Assembly (NCBI RefSeq): GCF_002208095.1
Contig: NZ_CP017990.1
Location: 4,092,001 to 4,156,000, forward strand
Source: Enterobacter cloacae complex sp. ECNIH7
GTDB lineage: Bacteria; Pseudomonadota; Gammaproteobacteria; Enterobacterales; Enterobacteriaceae
Reading direction: 5' to 3'
Length of the DNA: 64,000 nucleotides
Position 1 is the stretch's first letter. Each line of letters begins with the position of its first letter. Under the pieces are notes generated by a model, which saw only the letters and a list, made by a program, of their open reading frames with translations, was not told the origin of the DNA and searched no databases. Below, one piece after another: positions 51,580-62,137 of the stretch. Position numbers and translations under genes: made by a program.

Positions 51580-51756
51580 TTCGCATGAATTGTTAACTTA
51601 ACAGCACGTATCGATACCCCCCCTGAAAGCCCCGCCAAATCTGCCCTATCGCATTGAAATGTCTGGTCACATAATTATTGCAAAGGTCTCTTTTTCCGGT
51701 AATTATCACGCCCGCAGTTATTCAAATTACTATATTCAGACAGAGACGTTCCCTCC

Positions 51757-53025
51757 GTGAAAAAAGAATTATCATTAATTGCTTTAAGCTTATTTGCCGC
51801 ATTACCTGCCGCTGCAAGCCAGCAATCCGACAGCCAGGGTTTTATTGACGACAGCCATCTGGACCTGTTTTTACGCAATGCGTATATCAGCCGCGATTAC
51901 CATCAGGGCCAGCAGGACAAAGCCGAGTGGGGTCAGGGGATCATTGCCACGTTTGCATCCGGCTATACCGAAGGGCTGGTGGGCTTTGGCGTGGACGGTA
52001 TTGCTCAATACGGCGTGCGCCTGGACGGCGGCCGTGGCAAGAGCGGCGCGGGCGGCATCGACTTCTTTAAGCAGGAAGATGACGGCCGGGCAAAATCCGA
52101 TCTGGCAAAGTTTGGCGCCACCGCCAAAATGCGCATCTCGAATACCGTACTGAGCTACGGGAATCAGCGCCCTGAGCTGCCCATCGTGAATGCCGACAGC
52201 TCCCGCCTGCTGTTTGAAAGCTATACCGGCACCATGCTGACCTCAAAAGAGATCGACGGTCTGGAAGTCAACGCTGGTTACTTCACCGACGAGCAGCGTA
52301 AAAGCGATGACCGCCACGACAGCGGGCTGAAGAGCCTCTCCTTCGGCGGTGCGAGCTATCAGTTTAACGACCAGTTCAGCGGCGCGCTGTACGCCTCTCA
52401 TAATGAAGAGGTAATGAACAAGCAGTACCTGGGCATGAACTTCAAACAGCCGTTCAGCACCGGGCAGCAGCTGGTACTCGACTTCAACGGCTATAACTCC
52501 CGTCTGGACCAGGGTTACGCGGACAGCCTCGACACGGGCCGCAGCAACACCATCTGGAGCCTGGCGGCGAGCTACATCTGGGACATTCACACGTTCAAAG
52601 TGGCGTACCAGCAGAGCAGCGGCAGCACCGGCTACAACTACGGCGGCTATCGCGACAAGGGCGGCGTGGGTGACGGCGGTAACACCATCTGGCTGGCGAA
52701 CTCCTACTGGTCTGATTTTAACGGCGAAGATGAACGTTCCTGGCAGGCATCCTACGATCTGGACTTTGCCGGCCTTGGCTTACCGGGCCTGAGCTGGACC
52801 ACCGCCTACGTGCGCGGCGATAACATCAAAACCTCTGAAACCAGCAACGGCAAAGAGCACGAGTGGTTTAACCAGATCCAGTACCAGGTGCAGGATGGTC
52901 CGGCGAAGGATCTGAAGCTGAAACTGCGCTACTCCGTCCTGCGCGTCTCCTGCAACGCCAGCGAGTACAACGTGGGCGGGGACGAGATCCGCGCTTACGT
53001 GGAATACCCGTTTAACGTGTTCTGA
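51757..53025 (+). CDS. OprD-family outer-membrane porin, 422 aa
   Basis: The gene starts at a GTG (KKELSLIALSLFAALPAAAS signal peptide) and encodes a 422-residue barrel protein with the OprD-type N-terminus QGFIDDSHLDLFLRNAYISRD and characteristic AEWGQGI and LVGFGVD repeats. The C-terminus ends in Phe (EYPFNVF), the sorting signal for outer-membrane barrels. OprD-type channels are substrate-specific, usually for amino acids, small acids or sugars; I cannot tell which. It is not present at this site in E. coli K-12. There is no cotranscribed permease, and a terminator follows. Confidence 0.9.
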   Translation: MKKELSLIALSLFAALPAAASQQSDSQGFIDDSHLDLFLRNAYISRDYHQGQQDKAEWGQGIIATFASGYTEGLVGFGVDGIAQYGVRLDGGRGKSGAGGIDFFKQEDDGRAKSDLAKFGATAKMRISNTVLSYGNQRPELPIVNADSSRLLFESYTGTMLTSKEIDGLEVNAGYFTDEQRKSDDRHDSGLKSLSFGGASYQFNDQFSGALYASHNEEVMNKQYLGMNFKQPFSTGQQLVLDFNGYNSRLDQGYADSLDTGRSNTIWSLAASYIWDIHTFKVAYQQSSGSTGYNYGGYRDKGGVGDGGNTIWLANSYWSDFNGEDERSWQASYDLDFAGLGLPGLSWTTAYVRGDNIKTSETSNGKEHEWFNQIQYQVQDGPAKDLKLKLRYSVLRVSCNASEYNVGGDEIRAYVEYPFNVF

Positions 53026-53031
53026 AGGCAA

Positions 53032-53062
53032 TAAAAAACCTCTCAGTAGAGAGGTTTTTTTT
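53032..53062. terminator. Shared terminator of the porin gene and speB
   Basis: AAAAAACCTCTC-AGTA-GAGAGGTTTTTTTT lies between the convergent genes. Confidence 0.9.
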
Positions 53063-53077
53063 CACGCAAGGCGAGGC

Positions 53078-53998
53078 TTATTCGCCTTTTTTGGCTGCCT
53101 GAATGTAGAGCATTTCCAGCGCCAGAGTCGCTGCGGCCAGCGCGGTGATCTCGGACTGGTCGTACGCAGGCGCCACTTCCACCACGTCCATCCCGACAAT
53201 GTTCAGATCCTTCAGGCCGCGCACCAGCTTAATGGCACGATCTGAGGTCAAACCGCCGATGACCGGTGTACCGGTGCCCGGTGCAAATGCCGGATCCAGA
53301 CAGTCGATGTCGAAGGTCAGATACACGGGCATATCACCCACGATCTGCTTCACCTGAGCGATGATGTCGTCGACGCCGCGATCGTTAACCTGGCCCGCAT
53401 CCAGCACGGTGAAACCGTTGTCTTTGTCGAACTCGGTACGAATACCGATCTGCACCGAGTGGTTCGGGTCGATCAGACCTTCGTTCGGCGCGGTGAAGAA
53501 CATTGTGCCGTGGTCGAACTCGCAGCCGTTCGCGTAGGTGTCGGTATGCGCATCGAAGTGCACCAGCGCCATTTTACCGAAGTGCTTCGCGTGGGCGCGC
53601 AGCAGCGGCAGGGTCACGAAGTGGTCGCCGCCGAAGGAGAGCATGCGCTTACCGGCAGCCAGCAGCTTCTCGGCGTGCGCCTGCAGCTTCTCGCTCATCT
53701 CACGCGCGTCGCCGAAGGCGTACACCAGGTCACCGCAGTCCACCACGTTCAGGCGCTCGCGCATGTCGAAGTTCCACGGGAAGCGGTTATGCTCCCAGGC
53801 CAGGTTAGTGGAAACCTGACGGATCGCTGCCGGGCCGTGACGACCACCCGCGCGGCCAGATGTTGCCATATCGAACGGCACGCCGGTGATCACCCAGTCA
53901 GCGTCGCTGTCGTACGGCTGGAAGTTCATCGGAAGGCGTAAAAAACCAAAGGCGTTAGATACCAGAGAGTTATCGTACTGATGACCTAAAGTGCTCAT
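53078..53998 (-). CDS. speB: Agmatinase
   Basis: SpeB hydrolyses agmatine to putrescine and urea. The binuclear Mn site of the ureohydrolase family is visible: [20 protein letters not shown] and [18 protein letters not shown]. The 306-residue length equals E. coli. It lies about 290 bases downstream of speA in the same direction, with a BIME in between, reproducing the ADC-agmatinase route. Confidence 0.97.
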   Translation of the reverse strand: MSTLGHQYDNSLVSNAFGFLRLPMNFQPYDSDADWVITGVPFDMATSGRAGGRHGPAAIRQVSTNLAWEHNRFPWNFDMRERLNVVDCGDLVYAFGDAREMSEKLQAHAEKLLAAGKRMLSFGGDHFVTLPLLRAHAKHFGKMALVHFDAHTDTYANGCEFDHGTMFFTAPNEGLIDPNHSVQIGIRTEFDKDNGFTVLDAGQVNDRGVDDIIAQVKQIVGDMPVYLTFDIDCLDPAFAPGTGTPVIGGLTSDRAIKLVRGLKDLNIVGMDVVEVAPAYDQSEITALAAATLALEMLYIQAAKKGE

Positions 53999-54041
53999 GT
54001 CCTGACCTCTTTTAAAGTCGATACATTAAAAACAGATGAAA

Positions 54042-54090
54042 AAAAATCCCCTCCGCGTCGTTAAACCCGACGAGGAAGGGATTGATTCGT
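54042..54090 (-). other. Inverted repeat between speA and speB
   Basis: AAATCCCCTCCGCGTCG is complementary to CGACGAGGAAGGGATT with a TTAAAC loop. It lies in the leader of speB, so it could act as an attenuator or as a terminator for speA transcripts. Confidence 0.45.
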
Positions 54091-54147
54091 AAATCGCTTA
54101 TTGGGGCGAATTATCGCCGGTAATGCATACGGGTTCAAGTGAGTATA

Positions 54148-54228
54148 GCATTCTGCCCGATGACGGCTTCGCCTTATCCGGCCTACGTTCGTAGGCTAGG
54201 TAAGCGCAGCGCCACCGGGCATCAGCGA
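54148..54228. repeat. BIME (two REP units) between speA and speB
   Basis: GCCCGATGACGGCTTCGCC then TTATCCGGCCTACG, followed by a head-to-head second unit ending GCGCAGCGCCACCGGGC. This is the standard Y/Z REP pair. Confidence 0.85.
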
Positions 54229-54237
54229 CTTAGCGGT

Positions 54238-54283
54238 CTGATGCCCTCACCCCGCCCCTCTCACACAGGGAGAGGGAGGTTTT
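54238..54283. repeat. Palindromic CCCTCTCCC-type intergenic repeat, copy 7
   Basis: TGATGCCCTCACCCCGCCCC then TCTCACACAGGGAGAGGG, directly next to the BIME and the speA stop. Confidence 0.75.
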
Positions 54284-54284
54284 C

Positions 54285-56261
54285 CTACTCGTCTTCCAGG
54301 TAGGTATACCCGTACAGACCCGCTTCAAACTCTTCCAGGAACTGCTGCTGGAGCGCATCGTCCAGCCCGGTATTTTTGACCTGGTCGCGGAACTGGGTGA
54401 GCAGTTTTTTCGGATCCAGCTGAACGTATTCCAGCATGTCCGCCACGGTATCCCCTTCATCGGACAGCTCGATTTCCACGTTGCCGTCAGGGAAGACAAA
54501 CACGTCCACCGCTTCGGTATCACCGAACAGGTTGTGCATGTTGCCGAGGATCTCCTGATACGCGCCGACCATAAAGAAGCCCAGCATCGGCGGGTTCTCC
54601 GGGTCGTATTCCGGCATTGGCATCGTCGTTGCGATACCGTCGCCGTCGACGTAGTGGTCGATGGCGCCGTCGGAGTCACAGGTGATGTCCAGCAGCACCG
54701 CACGGCGTTCCGGGGCATGGTTCAGCCCTTCCAGCGGCAGAACCGGGAACAGCTGGTCGATACCCCAGGCATCCGGCATCGACTGGAACAGCGAGAAGTT
54801 GACGTAGATCTTGTCCGCCATACGCTCCTGCAGCTCGTCGATAATCGGACGGTGCGCGCGGTTGCTCGGGTCGAGCTGTTTCTGCACTTCATGGCACATG
54901 TTCAGGTAGAGCTGCTCCGCCCACGCGCGCTCCTGCAGGCTGAAGGTGCCTGAAGAATAACCCACGTGAATATCGTGCAGGTCCATCTGGCTGTCGTGCA
55001 GCCATTCGCGCAGGGAACGACGCGTGCCCGGCTCGTGCATTTCCTGCCAGGTTTCCCACATGCTTTGCAGGGAACGCGGGGCATCGTCTGCCGGAGGCGT
55101 TGCCTCGGAGATTTCGCTACGCTCAACGCCGATGATGTTAGAGACCAGCACCGTATGGTGCGCGGTCACCGCGCGACCAGATTCGGTGATCACCGTCGGG
55201 TGCGGCAGGCCGTTCTCTTCACAGGCATCGCCGATCGCCCAGATGATGTTGTTCGCGTATTCGTTCAGGCCGTAGTTCACGGAACAGTCAGACTGCGAGC
55301 GGGTCCCTTCGTAGTCCACGCCCAGGCCGCCGCCCACGTCGAAACACTGAATATTCACGCCGAGCTTGTGCAGCTCAACGTAGAAACGCGCGGATTCACG
55401 CACGCCGGTGGCGATGTCGCGAATATTGGCCATCTGCGAGCCGAGGTGGAAGTGCAGCAGCTGAATGCTGTCCAGACGACCGCGCTCGCGCAGGATTTCC
55501 ACCAGCTGCAGCACCTGGTTTGCCGCCAGGCCGAACTTGGATTTCTCGCCGCCGGAGGACTGCCATTTACCGGAACCTTGTGACGCCAGACGCGCACGCA
55601 CGCCAAGGCGCGGCACCACGTTCAGACGTTCGGCCTCTTCCAGCACGATGGCGATTTCGGTCATCTTTTCGATGACCAGATAGACCTTGTGGCCCATCTT
55701 TTCGCCAATCAGCGCCAGACGAATGTATTCACGATCTTTATAGCCGTTACAGACGATCACTGAACGGGTCATGCCCGCATGCGCCAGAACCGCCATCAGC
55801 TCCGCTTTGGATCCTGCTTCCAGGCCCAGCGGCTCGCCGGAATGGATCAGGGATTCAATCACGCGGCGGTGCTGGTTCACCTTGATCGGGTAAACCAGGA
55901 AATAGTCGCCTTTATAGCCGTAGGACTCACGCGCGCGCTTGAACGCGGCGTTAATAGAACGCAGGCGATGTTGCAGGATCTGCGGGAAGCAGAACAGTGC
56001 AGGCAAACGCTGGCCCTGAGCCTCACGGGCTTTCACCAGTTTCGCGAGATCCACGCGCGCTTCAGGGACGTCCGGATCCGGGCAGACGCTGATGTGGCCC
56101 AGTTCGTTGACGTCGTAGTAGTTATTGCCCCACCAGGCAATATTGTAAGTGCGCAGCATCTTGCTGGCTTCCTCGGAGCTCATCGCAACCTCCTGCATAG
56201 AACGTAGTACACCCTGTTCGCCCGCTGACGAAGGCGAAAAAGAAGACATGTCGTCAGACAT
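54285..56261 (-). CDS. speA: Biosynthetic arginine decarboxylase
   Basis: SpeA decarboxylates arginine to agmatine for putrescine synthesis, with PLP and Mg. It is the fold-III type: PLP lysine Lys127 in [14 protein letters not shown], and the glycine loop in [14 protein letters not shown]. The ATG at 56261 ([17 protein letters not shown]) gives 658 residues, like E. coli; a start four codons earlier is possible. It follows the small yqgB ORF by eight bases, so translation may be coupled. Confidence 0.96.
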   Translation of the reverse strand: MSDDMSSFSPSSAGEQGVLRSMQEVAMSSEEASKMLRTYNIAWWGNNYYDVNELGHISVCPDPDVPEARVDLAKLVKAREAQGQRLPALFCFPQILQHRLRSINAAFKRARESYGYKGDYFLVYPIKVNQHRRVIESLIHSGEPLGLEAGSKAELMAVLAHAGMTRSVIVCNGYKDREYIRLALIGEKMGHKVYLVIEKMTEIAIVLEEAERLNVVPRLGVRARLASQGSGKWQSSGGEKSKFGLAANQVLQLVEILRERGRLDSIQLLHFHLGSQMANIRDIATGVRESARFYVELHKLGVNIQCFDVGGGLGVDYEGTRSQSDCSVNYGLNEYANNIIWAIGDACEENGLPHPTVITESGRAVTAHHTVLVSNIIGVERSEISEATPPADDAPRSLQSMWETWQEMHEPGTRRSLREWLHDSQMDLHDIHVGYSSGTFSLQERAWAEQLYLNMCHEVQKQLDPSNRAHRPIIDELQERMADKIYVNFSLFQSMPDAWGIDQLFPVLPLEGLNHAPERRAVLLDITCDSDGAIDHYVDGDGIATTMPMPEYDPENPPMLGFFMVGAYQEILGNMHNLFGDTEAVDVFVFPDGNVEIELSDEGDTVADMLEYVQLDPKKLLTQFRDQVKNTGLDDALQQQFLEEFEAGLYGYTYLEDE

Positions 56262-56269
56262 AGCGAACC

Positions 56270-56401
56270 TCAACTCTTTGTATTAAGTGTAAAACAGTTG
56301 ACTACTATCGCAGCGTTATACGGCGATAACAACCCATAAACGGCTCCGTTTCCCAGCAGAGTATGCTGAAATCCAGACCGTGCGACCGGTTTCTTATTCA
56401 T
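56270..56401 (-). CDS. yqgB: Small protein YqgB, 43 aa
   Basis: This is a 43-residue ORF ending [17 protein letters not shown], which closely resembles E. coli YqgB (same tail [11 protein letters not shown]). The ATG at 56401 ([17 protein letters not shown]) fits the known length; the frame continues upstream to 56476. It lies just before speA in the same transcript, so it may act as a leader peptide for speA. It has been linked to acid response in E. coli, but its biochemistry is unknown. Confidence 0.75.
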   Translation of the reverse strand: MNKKPVARSGFQHTLLGNGAVYGLLSPYNAAIVVNCFTLNTKS

Positions 56402-57064
56402 ATCATTGTAAAACACGTATCCGAACTCTGTATGAGAAGGTTCGGCGAAACCACGAGAAAACTCTTGTATTAACAAGAGCGCCCTTGTTCAGTTTTCACA
56501 AAGCGTGACCGGCCCTGGAATCCTGAGAAGCGCCGAGATGGGTATAACATCGGCAGGTTTGCAGACTAGAAATGCGGGTTGCGGGAATCAAATGCGCGCC
56601 AGAACGGCTGCGCTGAATTAGCGGAAAACGATGGTTCATTATCTCGTATCACCTCCACGGCCGCCTCTGCTGAAACGGCCCCCAAGCCAAAGCTAAAAGT
56701 ACACTGCTTAACCCGGCTGGAAGTGGCGACACGATGAGTTCATCGAGCGCTTATTTTATATGAGCCGCGCGCCGCGTTTTATACCGAGAACAGGGGTAAA
56801 AAGCAAAAGATAAATGTGCGTGTTGCCGGGGCCGTCAGGAATTATTGCCAGCCGCAATTTCAACTGAGTGAGAGGTTAGTCAAAAAAAACTGGAAATCGG
56901 GCGAAGAAGTGACCTAAAATAGCCATCCAGATGTTAATCCATCTATACTGATTAACACTCATACTGCCAGTGTCAAAAACCTGCAGGCCTTGGTAGAATT
57001 ATCTCCTTTGGCTATTCCACACAGCAGCTTGAGCTAACCAAATTCCTCTTAGGTGAAATAAAAC
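56402..57064. promoter_or_regulatory. Region between yqgB and metK
   Basis: The region holds divergent promoters. Near 56929-56944 the sequence AGATGTTAATCCATCT has two adjacent 8-mers that partly match the MetJ box AGACGTCT (5 of 8 each), placed about 120 bases before metK. Small ORFs described here in E. coli (yqgC, yqgD) were not clearly recognised. No RNA gene was seen. Confidence 0.4.
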
Positions 57065-58219
57065 ATGGCAAAACACCTGTTTACGTCCGAGTCCGTATCA
57101 GAAGGACATCCTGATAAAATTGCTGACCAAATCTCCGATGCGGTGCTGGATGCGATCCTGGCGCAGGATCCAAAAGCGCGCGTAGCGTGCGAAACCTATG
57201 TCAAAACCGGCATGGTTCTGGTTGGCGGTGAGATCACCACCAGCGCATGGGTTGATATCGAAGAGATCACCCGTAATACGGTGCGTGAGATCGGCTATGT
57301 GCATTCTGATATGGGCTTTGATGCCAACTCCTGCGCGGTTCTGAGCGCGATTGGCAAACAGTCTCCGGACATCAACCAGGGCGTTGACCGTGCCGATCCG
57401 CTGGAACAGGGCGCGGGCGACCAGGGCCTGATGTTCGGCTATGCAACCAACGAAACCGACGTGCTGATGCCAGCACCGGTCACCTACGCACACCGTCTGG
57501 TGCAGCGTCAGGCTGAAGTGCGTAAAAACGGCACTCTGCCGTGGCTGCGCCCTGATGCGAAAAGCCAGGTCACCTTCCAGTACGACGACGGCAAAATCGT
57601 CGGTATTGACGCGGTCGTTCTGTCTACCCAGCACTCCGAAGAAATCGATCAGAAATCTCTGCAGGAAGCAGTGATGGAAGAGATCATCAAGCCGGTTCTG
57701 CCGACCGAATGGCTGAGCTCTGCGACCAAATTCTTCATCAACCCAACCGGACGCTTCGTTATCGGTGGCCCAATGGGTGACTGCGGCCTGACCGGTCGTA
57801 AAATCATCGTTGATACCTACGGCGGCATGGCGCGCCACGGTGGCGGTGCGTTCTCCGGTAAAGATCCGTCTAAAGTTGACCGTTCTGCGGCGTACGCGGC
57901 GCGTTATGTGGCGAAAAACATCGTTGCTGCCGGCCTGGCTGACCGCTGTGAGATCCAGGTTTCCTACGCGATCGGCGTGGCTGAGCCAACCTCCATCATG
58001 GTTGAAACCTTTGGTACCGAGAAAGTGCCTTCAGAACAGCTGACTCTGCTGGTGCGCGAGTTCTTCGACCTGCGTCCATACGGCCTGATTCAGATGCTGG
58101 ATCTGCTGCACCCAATCTACAAAGAAACCGCTGCATACGGTCACTTTGGTCGTGAACATTTCCCATGGGAAAAAACCGACAAAGCCGCCCTGCTGCGTGA
58201 AGCTGCCGGTCTGAAGTAA
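57065..58219 (+). CDS. metK: S-adenosylmethionine synthetase
   Basis: MetK makes SAM from methionine and ATP. The signature [12 protein letters not shown] (about residues 117-128) and the phosphate loop [19 protein letters not shown] (about 259-277) are both complete. The N-terminal [20 protein letters not shown] is the ATP/Mg site. The 384-residue length equals E. coli. It is followed by a strong terminator. MetJ repression is expected from the E. coli homologue. Confidence 0.98.
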   Translation: MAKHLFTSESVSEGHPDKIADQISDAVLDAILAQDPKARVACETYVKTGMVLVGGEITTSAWVDIEEITRNTVREIGYVHSDMGFDANSCAVLSAIGKQSPDINQGVDRADPLEQGAGDQGLMFGYATNETDVLMPAPVTYAHRLVQRQAEVRKNGTLPWLRPDAKSQVTFQYDDGKIVGIDAVVLSTQHSEEIDQKSLQEAVMEEIIKPVLPTEWLSSATKFFINPTGRFVIGGPMGDCGLTGRKIIVDTYGGMARHGGGAFSGKDPSKVDRSAAYAARYVAKNIVAAGLADRCEIQVSYAIGVAEPTSIMVETFGTEKVPSEQLTLLVREFFDLRPYGLIQMLDLLHPIYKETAAYGHFGREHFPWEKTDKAALLREAAGLK

Positions 58220-58238
58220 TCGACTGACATCTGCGTGA

Positions 58239-58270
58239 TAAAAGGCCAGCCTTCGGGCTGGCCTTTTTTT
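58239..58270 (+). terminator. Terminator after metK
   Basis: AAAGGCCAGC-CTTC-GGGCTGGCC followed by seven T is a textbook hairpin. Confidence 0.93.
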
Positions 58271-58297
58271 GTCGGGTGACGCCGCAAAGGCGCACAT

Positions 58298-58313
58298 ATG
58301 GAACCGATTACAC
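58298..58313. promoter_or_regulatory. gal-type operator, distal
   Basis: ATGGAACCGATTACAC matches the GalR/GalS consensus GTGKAANCGNTTNCAC at all but the first base. It lies 182 bases upstream of the proximal operator, so looping as in the gal operon is possible. Confidence 0.55.
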
Positions 58314-58479
58314 CGCACCGGATGCGTCTCGCTTTCAGAATATTCTCTTTGCATGATCGCCTTTCTTCTGCTGTTACATCTCCTTTCAGTTAAGTCTGAA
58401 ATGTGTTCTTTCGCGATGCATATCACCTCGTTTACCTCTATATTTTCAATGCTTTAATTATTTTTACGGTTGCACCTTA

Positions 58480-58495
58480 GTGTAACCGATTACAC
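58480..58495. promoter_or_regulatory. gal-type operator, proximal
   Basis: GTGTAACCGATTACAC is a perfect match to the GalR/GalS consensus, 85 bases before the galP start. Confidence 0.8.
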
Positions 58496-58498
58496 CTA

Positions 58499-58514
58499 TG
58501 TGATTAATCTCACA
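58499..58514. promoter_or_regulatory. CRP site upstream of galP
   Basis: TGTGATTAATCTCACA has both CRP half-sites perfect (TGTGA-N6-TCACA). It is three bases from the proximal gal operator, so CRP and GalR/GalS would compete or interact there. Confidence 0.85.
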
Positions 58515-58579
58515 TATTTTTACGGGTCACTCACCTACCCTTTACATCAATAAAACTGATAACCCAACTGGAGGGCATA

Positions 58580-59977
58580 ATGCCTGACAATAAAAAACAG
58601 GGGCGTACGTCCAACAAGGCGATGACATTCTTCGTCTGTTTCCTCGCCGCCCTGGCAGGATTACTTTTTGGCCTGGATATCGGCGTCATTGCCGGTGCAT
58701 TACCTTTCATTACTGACGAGTTCCAGATCAGCGCTCACACCCAGGAGTGGGTGGTCAGCTCCATGATGTTTGGCGCCGCAGTGGGTGCCGTCGGCAGCGG
58801 CTGGCTCTCCTTCAAGCTCGGGCGTAAAAAGAGCCTGATGATCGGCGCGATCCTGTTCGTTGCCGGTTCACTCTTCTCTGCCGCTGCGCCTAACGTTGAG
58901 GTCCTGCTGGTTTCCCGCGTGCTGCTCGGCCTGGCCGTGGGCGTGGCGTCCTATACCGCCCCGCTTTACCTGTCTGAAATCGCGCCGGAGAAAATCCGCG
59001 GCAGTATGATTTCGATGTACCAGCTCATGATCACCATCGGTATTTTGGGCGCGTACCTTTCCGATACCGCGTTTAGCTACAGCGGCGCATGGCGCTGGAT
59101 GCTCGGCGTGATCATCATCCCGGCCATTCTGCTGCTGATTGGCGTCTTCTTCCTGCCGGACAGCCCGCGCTGGTTCGCCGCCAAACGTCGATTCCACGAT
59201 GCCGAACGCGTGCTGATGCGCCTGCGCGATACCAGCGCCGAAGCGAAAAACGAGCTGGAAGAGATCCGCGAAAGTCTGAAGGTCAAACAGTCCGGCTGGG
59301 CGCTGTTTAAAGAGAACAGCAACTTCCGCCGCGCGGTGTTCCTTGGCGTATTGCTTCAGGTGATGCAGCAGTTCACCGGGATGAACGTCATCATGTATTA
59401 CGCGCCAAAAATCTTTGAGCTGGCGGGCTATACCAACACCACCGAACAAATGTGGGGGACCGTCATCGTGGGTCTGACCAACGTGCTGGCGACCTTTATC
59501 GCCATCGGTCTGGTGGACCGCTGGGGACGTAAGCCAACGCTGACGCTGGGCTTCCTGGTGATGGCTGCCGGTATGGGTGTCCTCGGTACCATGATGCATG
59601 TAGGCATTCACTCACCAACCGCCCAGTACTTTGCGGTCGGCATGCTGCTGATGTTTATCGTCGGGTTTGCGATGAGCGCTGGCCCGCTGATTTGGGTGCT
59701 GTGCTCTGAGATCCAGCCGCTGAAAGGGCGTGATTTTGGTATCACCTGCTCTACCGCAACCAACTGGATTGCCAACATGATCGTCGGAGCAACGTTCCTG
59801 ACCATGCTCAATACCCTGGGCAACGCGAACACCTTCTGGGTCTACGCCGGTCTGAATATCTTCTTTATTGTGCTGACAATCTGGCTGGTTCCAGAAACCA
59901 AACACGTTTCTCTGGAACATATTGAACGTAACCTGATGAAAGGTCGTCCGCTGCGCGAAATCGGCGCCCACGACTGA
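58580..59977 (+). CDS. galP: Galactose:proton symporter GalP
   Basis: GalP is a 12-helix sugar-porter of the major facilitator superfamily in the inner membrane. The family motifs are present: [10 protein letters not shown] after helix 2, PESPRW-like PDSPRWF before the central loop, [12 protein letters not shown] after helix 8 and [12 protein letters not shown] at the C-terminus. Its 465 residues match E. coli GalP in length (464). It is transcribed alone, under the gal-type operators and CRP site. Hydropathy alone does not distinguish galactose from arabinose, but the operators and neighbours do. Confidence 0.95.
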   Translation: MPDNKKQGRTSNKAMTFFVCFLAALAGLLFGLDIGVIAGALPFITDEFQISAHTQEWVVSSMMFGAAVGAVGSGWLSFKLGRKKSLMIGAILFVAGSLFSAAAPNVEVLLVSRVLLGLAVGVASYTAPLYLSEIAPEKIRGSMISMYQLMITIGILGAYLSDTAFSYSGAWRWMLGVIIIPAILLLIGVFFLPDSPRWFAAKRRFHDAERVLMRLRDTSAEAKNELEEIRESLKVKQSGWALFKENSNFRRAVFLGVLLQVMQQFTGMNVIMYYAPKIFELAGYTNTTEQMWGTVIVGLTNVLATFIAIGLVDRWGRKPTLTLGFLVMAAGMGVLGTMMHVGIHSPTAQYFAVGMLLMFIVGFAMSAGPLIWVLCSEIQPLKGRDFGITCSTATNWIANMIVGATFLTMLNTLGNANTFWVYAGLNIFFIVLTIWLVPETKHVSLEHIERNLMKGRPLREIGAHD

Positions 59978-59984
59978 TCCTCAC

Positions 59985-60012
59985 GCGGGAGGCGCCTCTT
60001 GCGCCTCCCCGC
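59985..60012 (+). terminator. Hairpin after galP
   Basis: GGAGGCGC-CTCTT-GCGCCTCC is a strong stem but has no U-run. It may be a weak terminator or only stabilise the message end. Confidence 0.45.
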
Positions 60013-60035
60013 TTCGCGCTTTATGCTCTGCCCCT

Positions 60036-60533
60036 ATGAAAGCACCCCGTCTCCCCATCGCCCTTCAGCAAGCCGTTATGCGCTGCCTGCGGGAAAAACT
60101 CGCCCAGGCAAACCTGAAGCTCGGCCGTAATTACCCTGAACCTAAGATCGTTTATCAGCAGCGCGGAACCGCGGCGGGTACCGCCTGGCTCGAGCCGTAT
60201 GAGATCCGCCTTAACCCGGTGCTGATGATGGAAAACCAGCAGGCGTTTATCGAGGAAGTGGTACCGCACGAGCTGGCGCATCTGCTGGTGTGGAAACACT
60301 TCGGACGCGTCGCGCCCCACGGCAAGGAGTGGAAGTGGATGATGGAAGCGGTGCTCGGCGTTCCGGCACGCCGCACCCATCAGTTCGAGCTGGAATCGGT
60401 GCGCCGCAATACCTTCCCCTACCGCTGCCAGTGTCAGCAGCACCAGCTTACCGTCCGCCGCCATAATCGCGTGGTGCGCGGCGAGGCGACCTACCGCTGC
60501 GTCAAATGCGGCGAGCCGCTGGTTGCGGAATAA
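60036..60533 (+). CDS. sprT: SprT-family zinc metalloprotease-like protein
   Basis: SprT is a cytosolic SprT/Spartan-type protein of 165 residues. The zincin motif [13 protein letters not shown] (about residues 69-81) is complete, and a C-terminal zinc ribbon is seen as CQCQQH and CVKCGE. Homologues in eukaryotes process DNA-protein crosslinks; the bacterial role is not settled. It lies between galP and endA as in E. coli. Confidence 0.93.
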   Translation: MKAPRLPIALQQAVMRCLREKLAQANLKLGRNYPEPKIVYQQRGTAAGTAWLEPYEIRLNPVLMMENQQAFIEEVVPHELAHLLVWKHFGRVAPHGKEWKWMMEAVLGVPARRTHQFELESVRRNTFPYRCQCQQHQLTVRRHNRVVRGEATYRCVKCGEPLVAE

Positions 60534-60627
60534 TCATCCGAACTTTCAGGAACTTTCCTGATCTGACTGATTGCATACGGGAACAACATTCGTTACGTTG
60601 CGGGCTCGTTTTGACACGGAGTGTAAG

Positions 60628-61335
60628 ATGTCCCGTAATTTTTCTCTCGCGGTCGCCTTTCTGACGACGGCGCTCTCAGGCCATGCTCTGGCCGACGGTA
60701 TCAACAGTTTTTCCCAGGCCAAGGCAGCAGGCGTGAAGGTAAACGCCGATGTGCCGGGCGATTTCTACTGCGGCTGTAAAATTAACTGGCAGGGTAAAAA
60801 AGGGGTCGTTGACCTTGAGTCCTGCGGCTATAAGGTGCGTAAAAACGAAAACCGCGCCAGCCGCATTGAATGGGAACATGTCGTTCCGGCCTGGCAGTTT
60901 GGCCACCAGCGCCAGTGCTGGCAGGATGGCGGACGAAAAAACTGCGCCAAAGATCCGATTTATCGCCAGATGGAAAGCGATATGCATAACCTGCAGCCTG
61001 CCGTAGGTGAAGTGAACGGCGACCGGGGTAATTTCATGTACAGCCAGTGGAACGGTGGCGAAGGCCAGTACGGCCAGTGCGGTATGAAGGTTGATTTTAA
61101 AGAGAAAGTCGCCGAGCCCCCTGCCCGCGCGCGCGGCAGCATTGCCCGCACCTACTTCTATATGCGTGACCGTTACGACCTCAACCTCTCCCGCCAGCAG
61201 ACGCAGCTGTTCAACGCCTGGGACAAGCAGTACCCGGTGACGGAGTGGGAATGCCAGCGCGACGAACGTATCGCCAGAGTCCAGGGGAATCACAACCCTT
61301 ACGTCCAGCGGGCTTGCCAGGCGCAAAAGAGCTAA
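60628..61335 (+). CDS. endA: DNA-specific endonuclease I, periplasmic
   Basis: EndA is a non-specific DNase with a signal peptide ([22 protein letters not shown]) and a beta-beta-alpha metal site in [13 protein letters not shown]. Eight cysteines in the mature part (for example YCGCKINW and QCWQDG) suggest disulfide bonds. The ATG at 60628 follows GGAGTG; the longer frame is upstream leader. Its 235 residues equal E. coli EndA. Confidence 0.95.
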   Translation: MSRNFSLAVAFLTTALSGHALADGINSFSQAKAAGVKVNADVPGDFYCGCKINWQGKKGVVDLESCGYKVRKNENRASRIEWEHVVPAWQFGHQRQCWQDGGRKNCAKDPIYRQMESDMHNLQPAVGEVNGDRGNFMYSQWNGGEGQYGQCGMKVDFKEKVAEPPARARGSIARTYFYMRDRYDLNLSRQQTQLFNAWDKQYPVTEWECQRDERIARVQGNHNPYVQRACQAQKS

Positions 61336-61386
61336 CCTACACTACGGCAATTCGCTTATATCGCATGACACATGGAATTTCTGACT

Positions 61387-62118
61387 ATGCGCATTCCCCG
61401 CATTTACCATCCTGAACTGATTACCGCAGGCCGCGAAATCGCCTTGTCTGATGACGCCGCCAACCACGTTGGCCGCGTGCTGCGCATGGGCGCAGGCCAG
61501 GCAATACAGCTGTTCGACGGCTCGAACCAGGTTTTCGACGCGGAAATCACGCGGTCTGATAAAAAAAGCGTACACGTTAACGTCCTGCGTGGCGAAGTGG
61601 ATGATCGGGAATCACCGCTGCACATCCATCTGGGCCAGGTGATGTCGCGCGGCGAGAAAATGGAGTTCACCATACAGAAATCCATTGAACTGGGTGTAAG
61701 CCTCATTACGCCACTTTTTTCTGAGCGCTGCGGCGTTAAACTGGATGCGGAACGTCTGAACAAAAAGATCCAGCAGTGGCAGAAAATCGCCATTGCGGCT
61801 TGCGAACAGAGTGGCCGCAACCGTATTCCGGAGATCCGCCCGGCGATGGATCTGGAGGACTGGTGTGCAGAAGAGGAAAGCGGGCTGAAGCTCAATCTTC
61901 ATCCGCGCGCCAGCGCCAGCATCAATACGCTGCCCCTGCCCGTTGAGCGCGTACGCCTGCTGATTGGCCCCGAAGGCGGCCTGTCGGCGGACGAAATTGC
62001 GATGACGGCACGTTACCAGTTTACTGATATTCTGTTGGGACCTCGCGTTCTGCGCACTGAGACAACGGCACTCACGGCCATTACCGCGCTACAGGTACGG
62101 TTTGGCGATCTGGGTTGA
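61387..62118 (+). CDS. rsmE: 16S rRNA m3U1498 methyltransferase
   Basis: RsmE methylates U1498 of 16S rRNA in assembled 30S subunits. It has an N-terminal PUA-like domain (about residues 1-70) and a SPOUT methyltransferase domain with the trefoil knot residues [14 protein letters not shown] and [15 protein letters not shown]. The ATG at 61387 (MRIPRIYHP) gives 243 residues, the E. coli length; the frame opens 15 bases earlier. It precedes gshB by 19 bases. Confidence 0.96.
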   Translation: MRIPRIYHPELITAGREIALSDDAANHVGRVLRMGAGQAIQLFDGSNQVFDAEITRSDKKSVHVNVLRGEVDDRESPLHIHLGQVMSRGEKMEFTIQKSIELGVSLITPLFSERCGVKLDAERLNKKIQQWQKIAIAACEQSGRNRIPEIRPAMDLEDWCAEEESGLKLNLHPRASASINTLPLPVERVRLLIGPEGGLSADEIAMTARYQFTDILLGPRVLRTETTALTAITALQVRFGDLG

Positions 62119-62137
62119 AGCATTAACGGAGAAGAAC

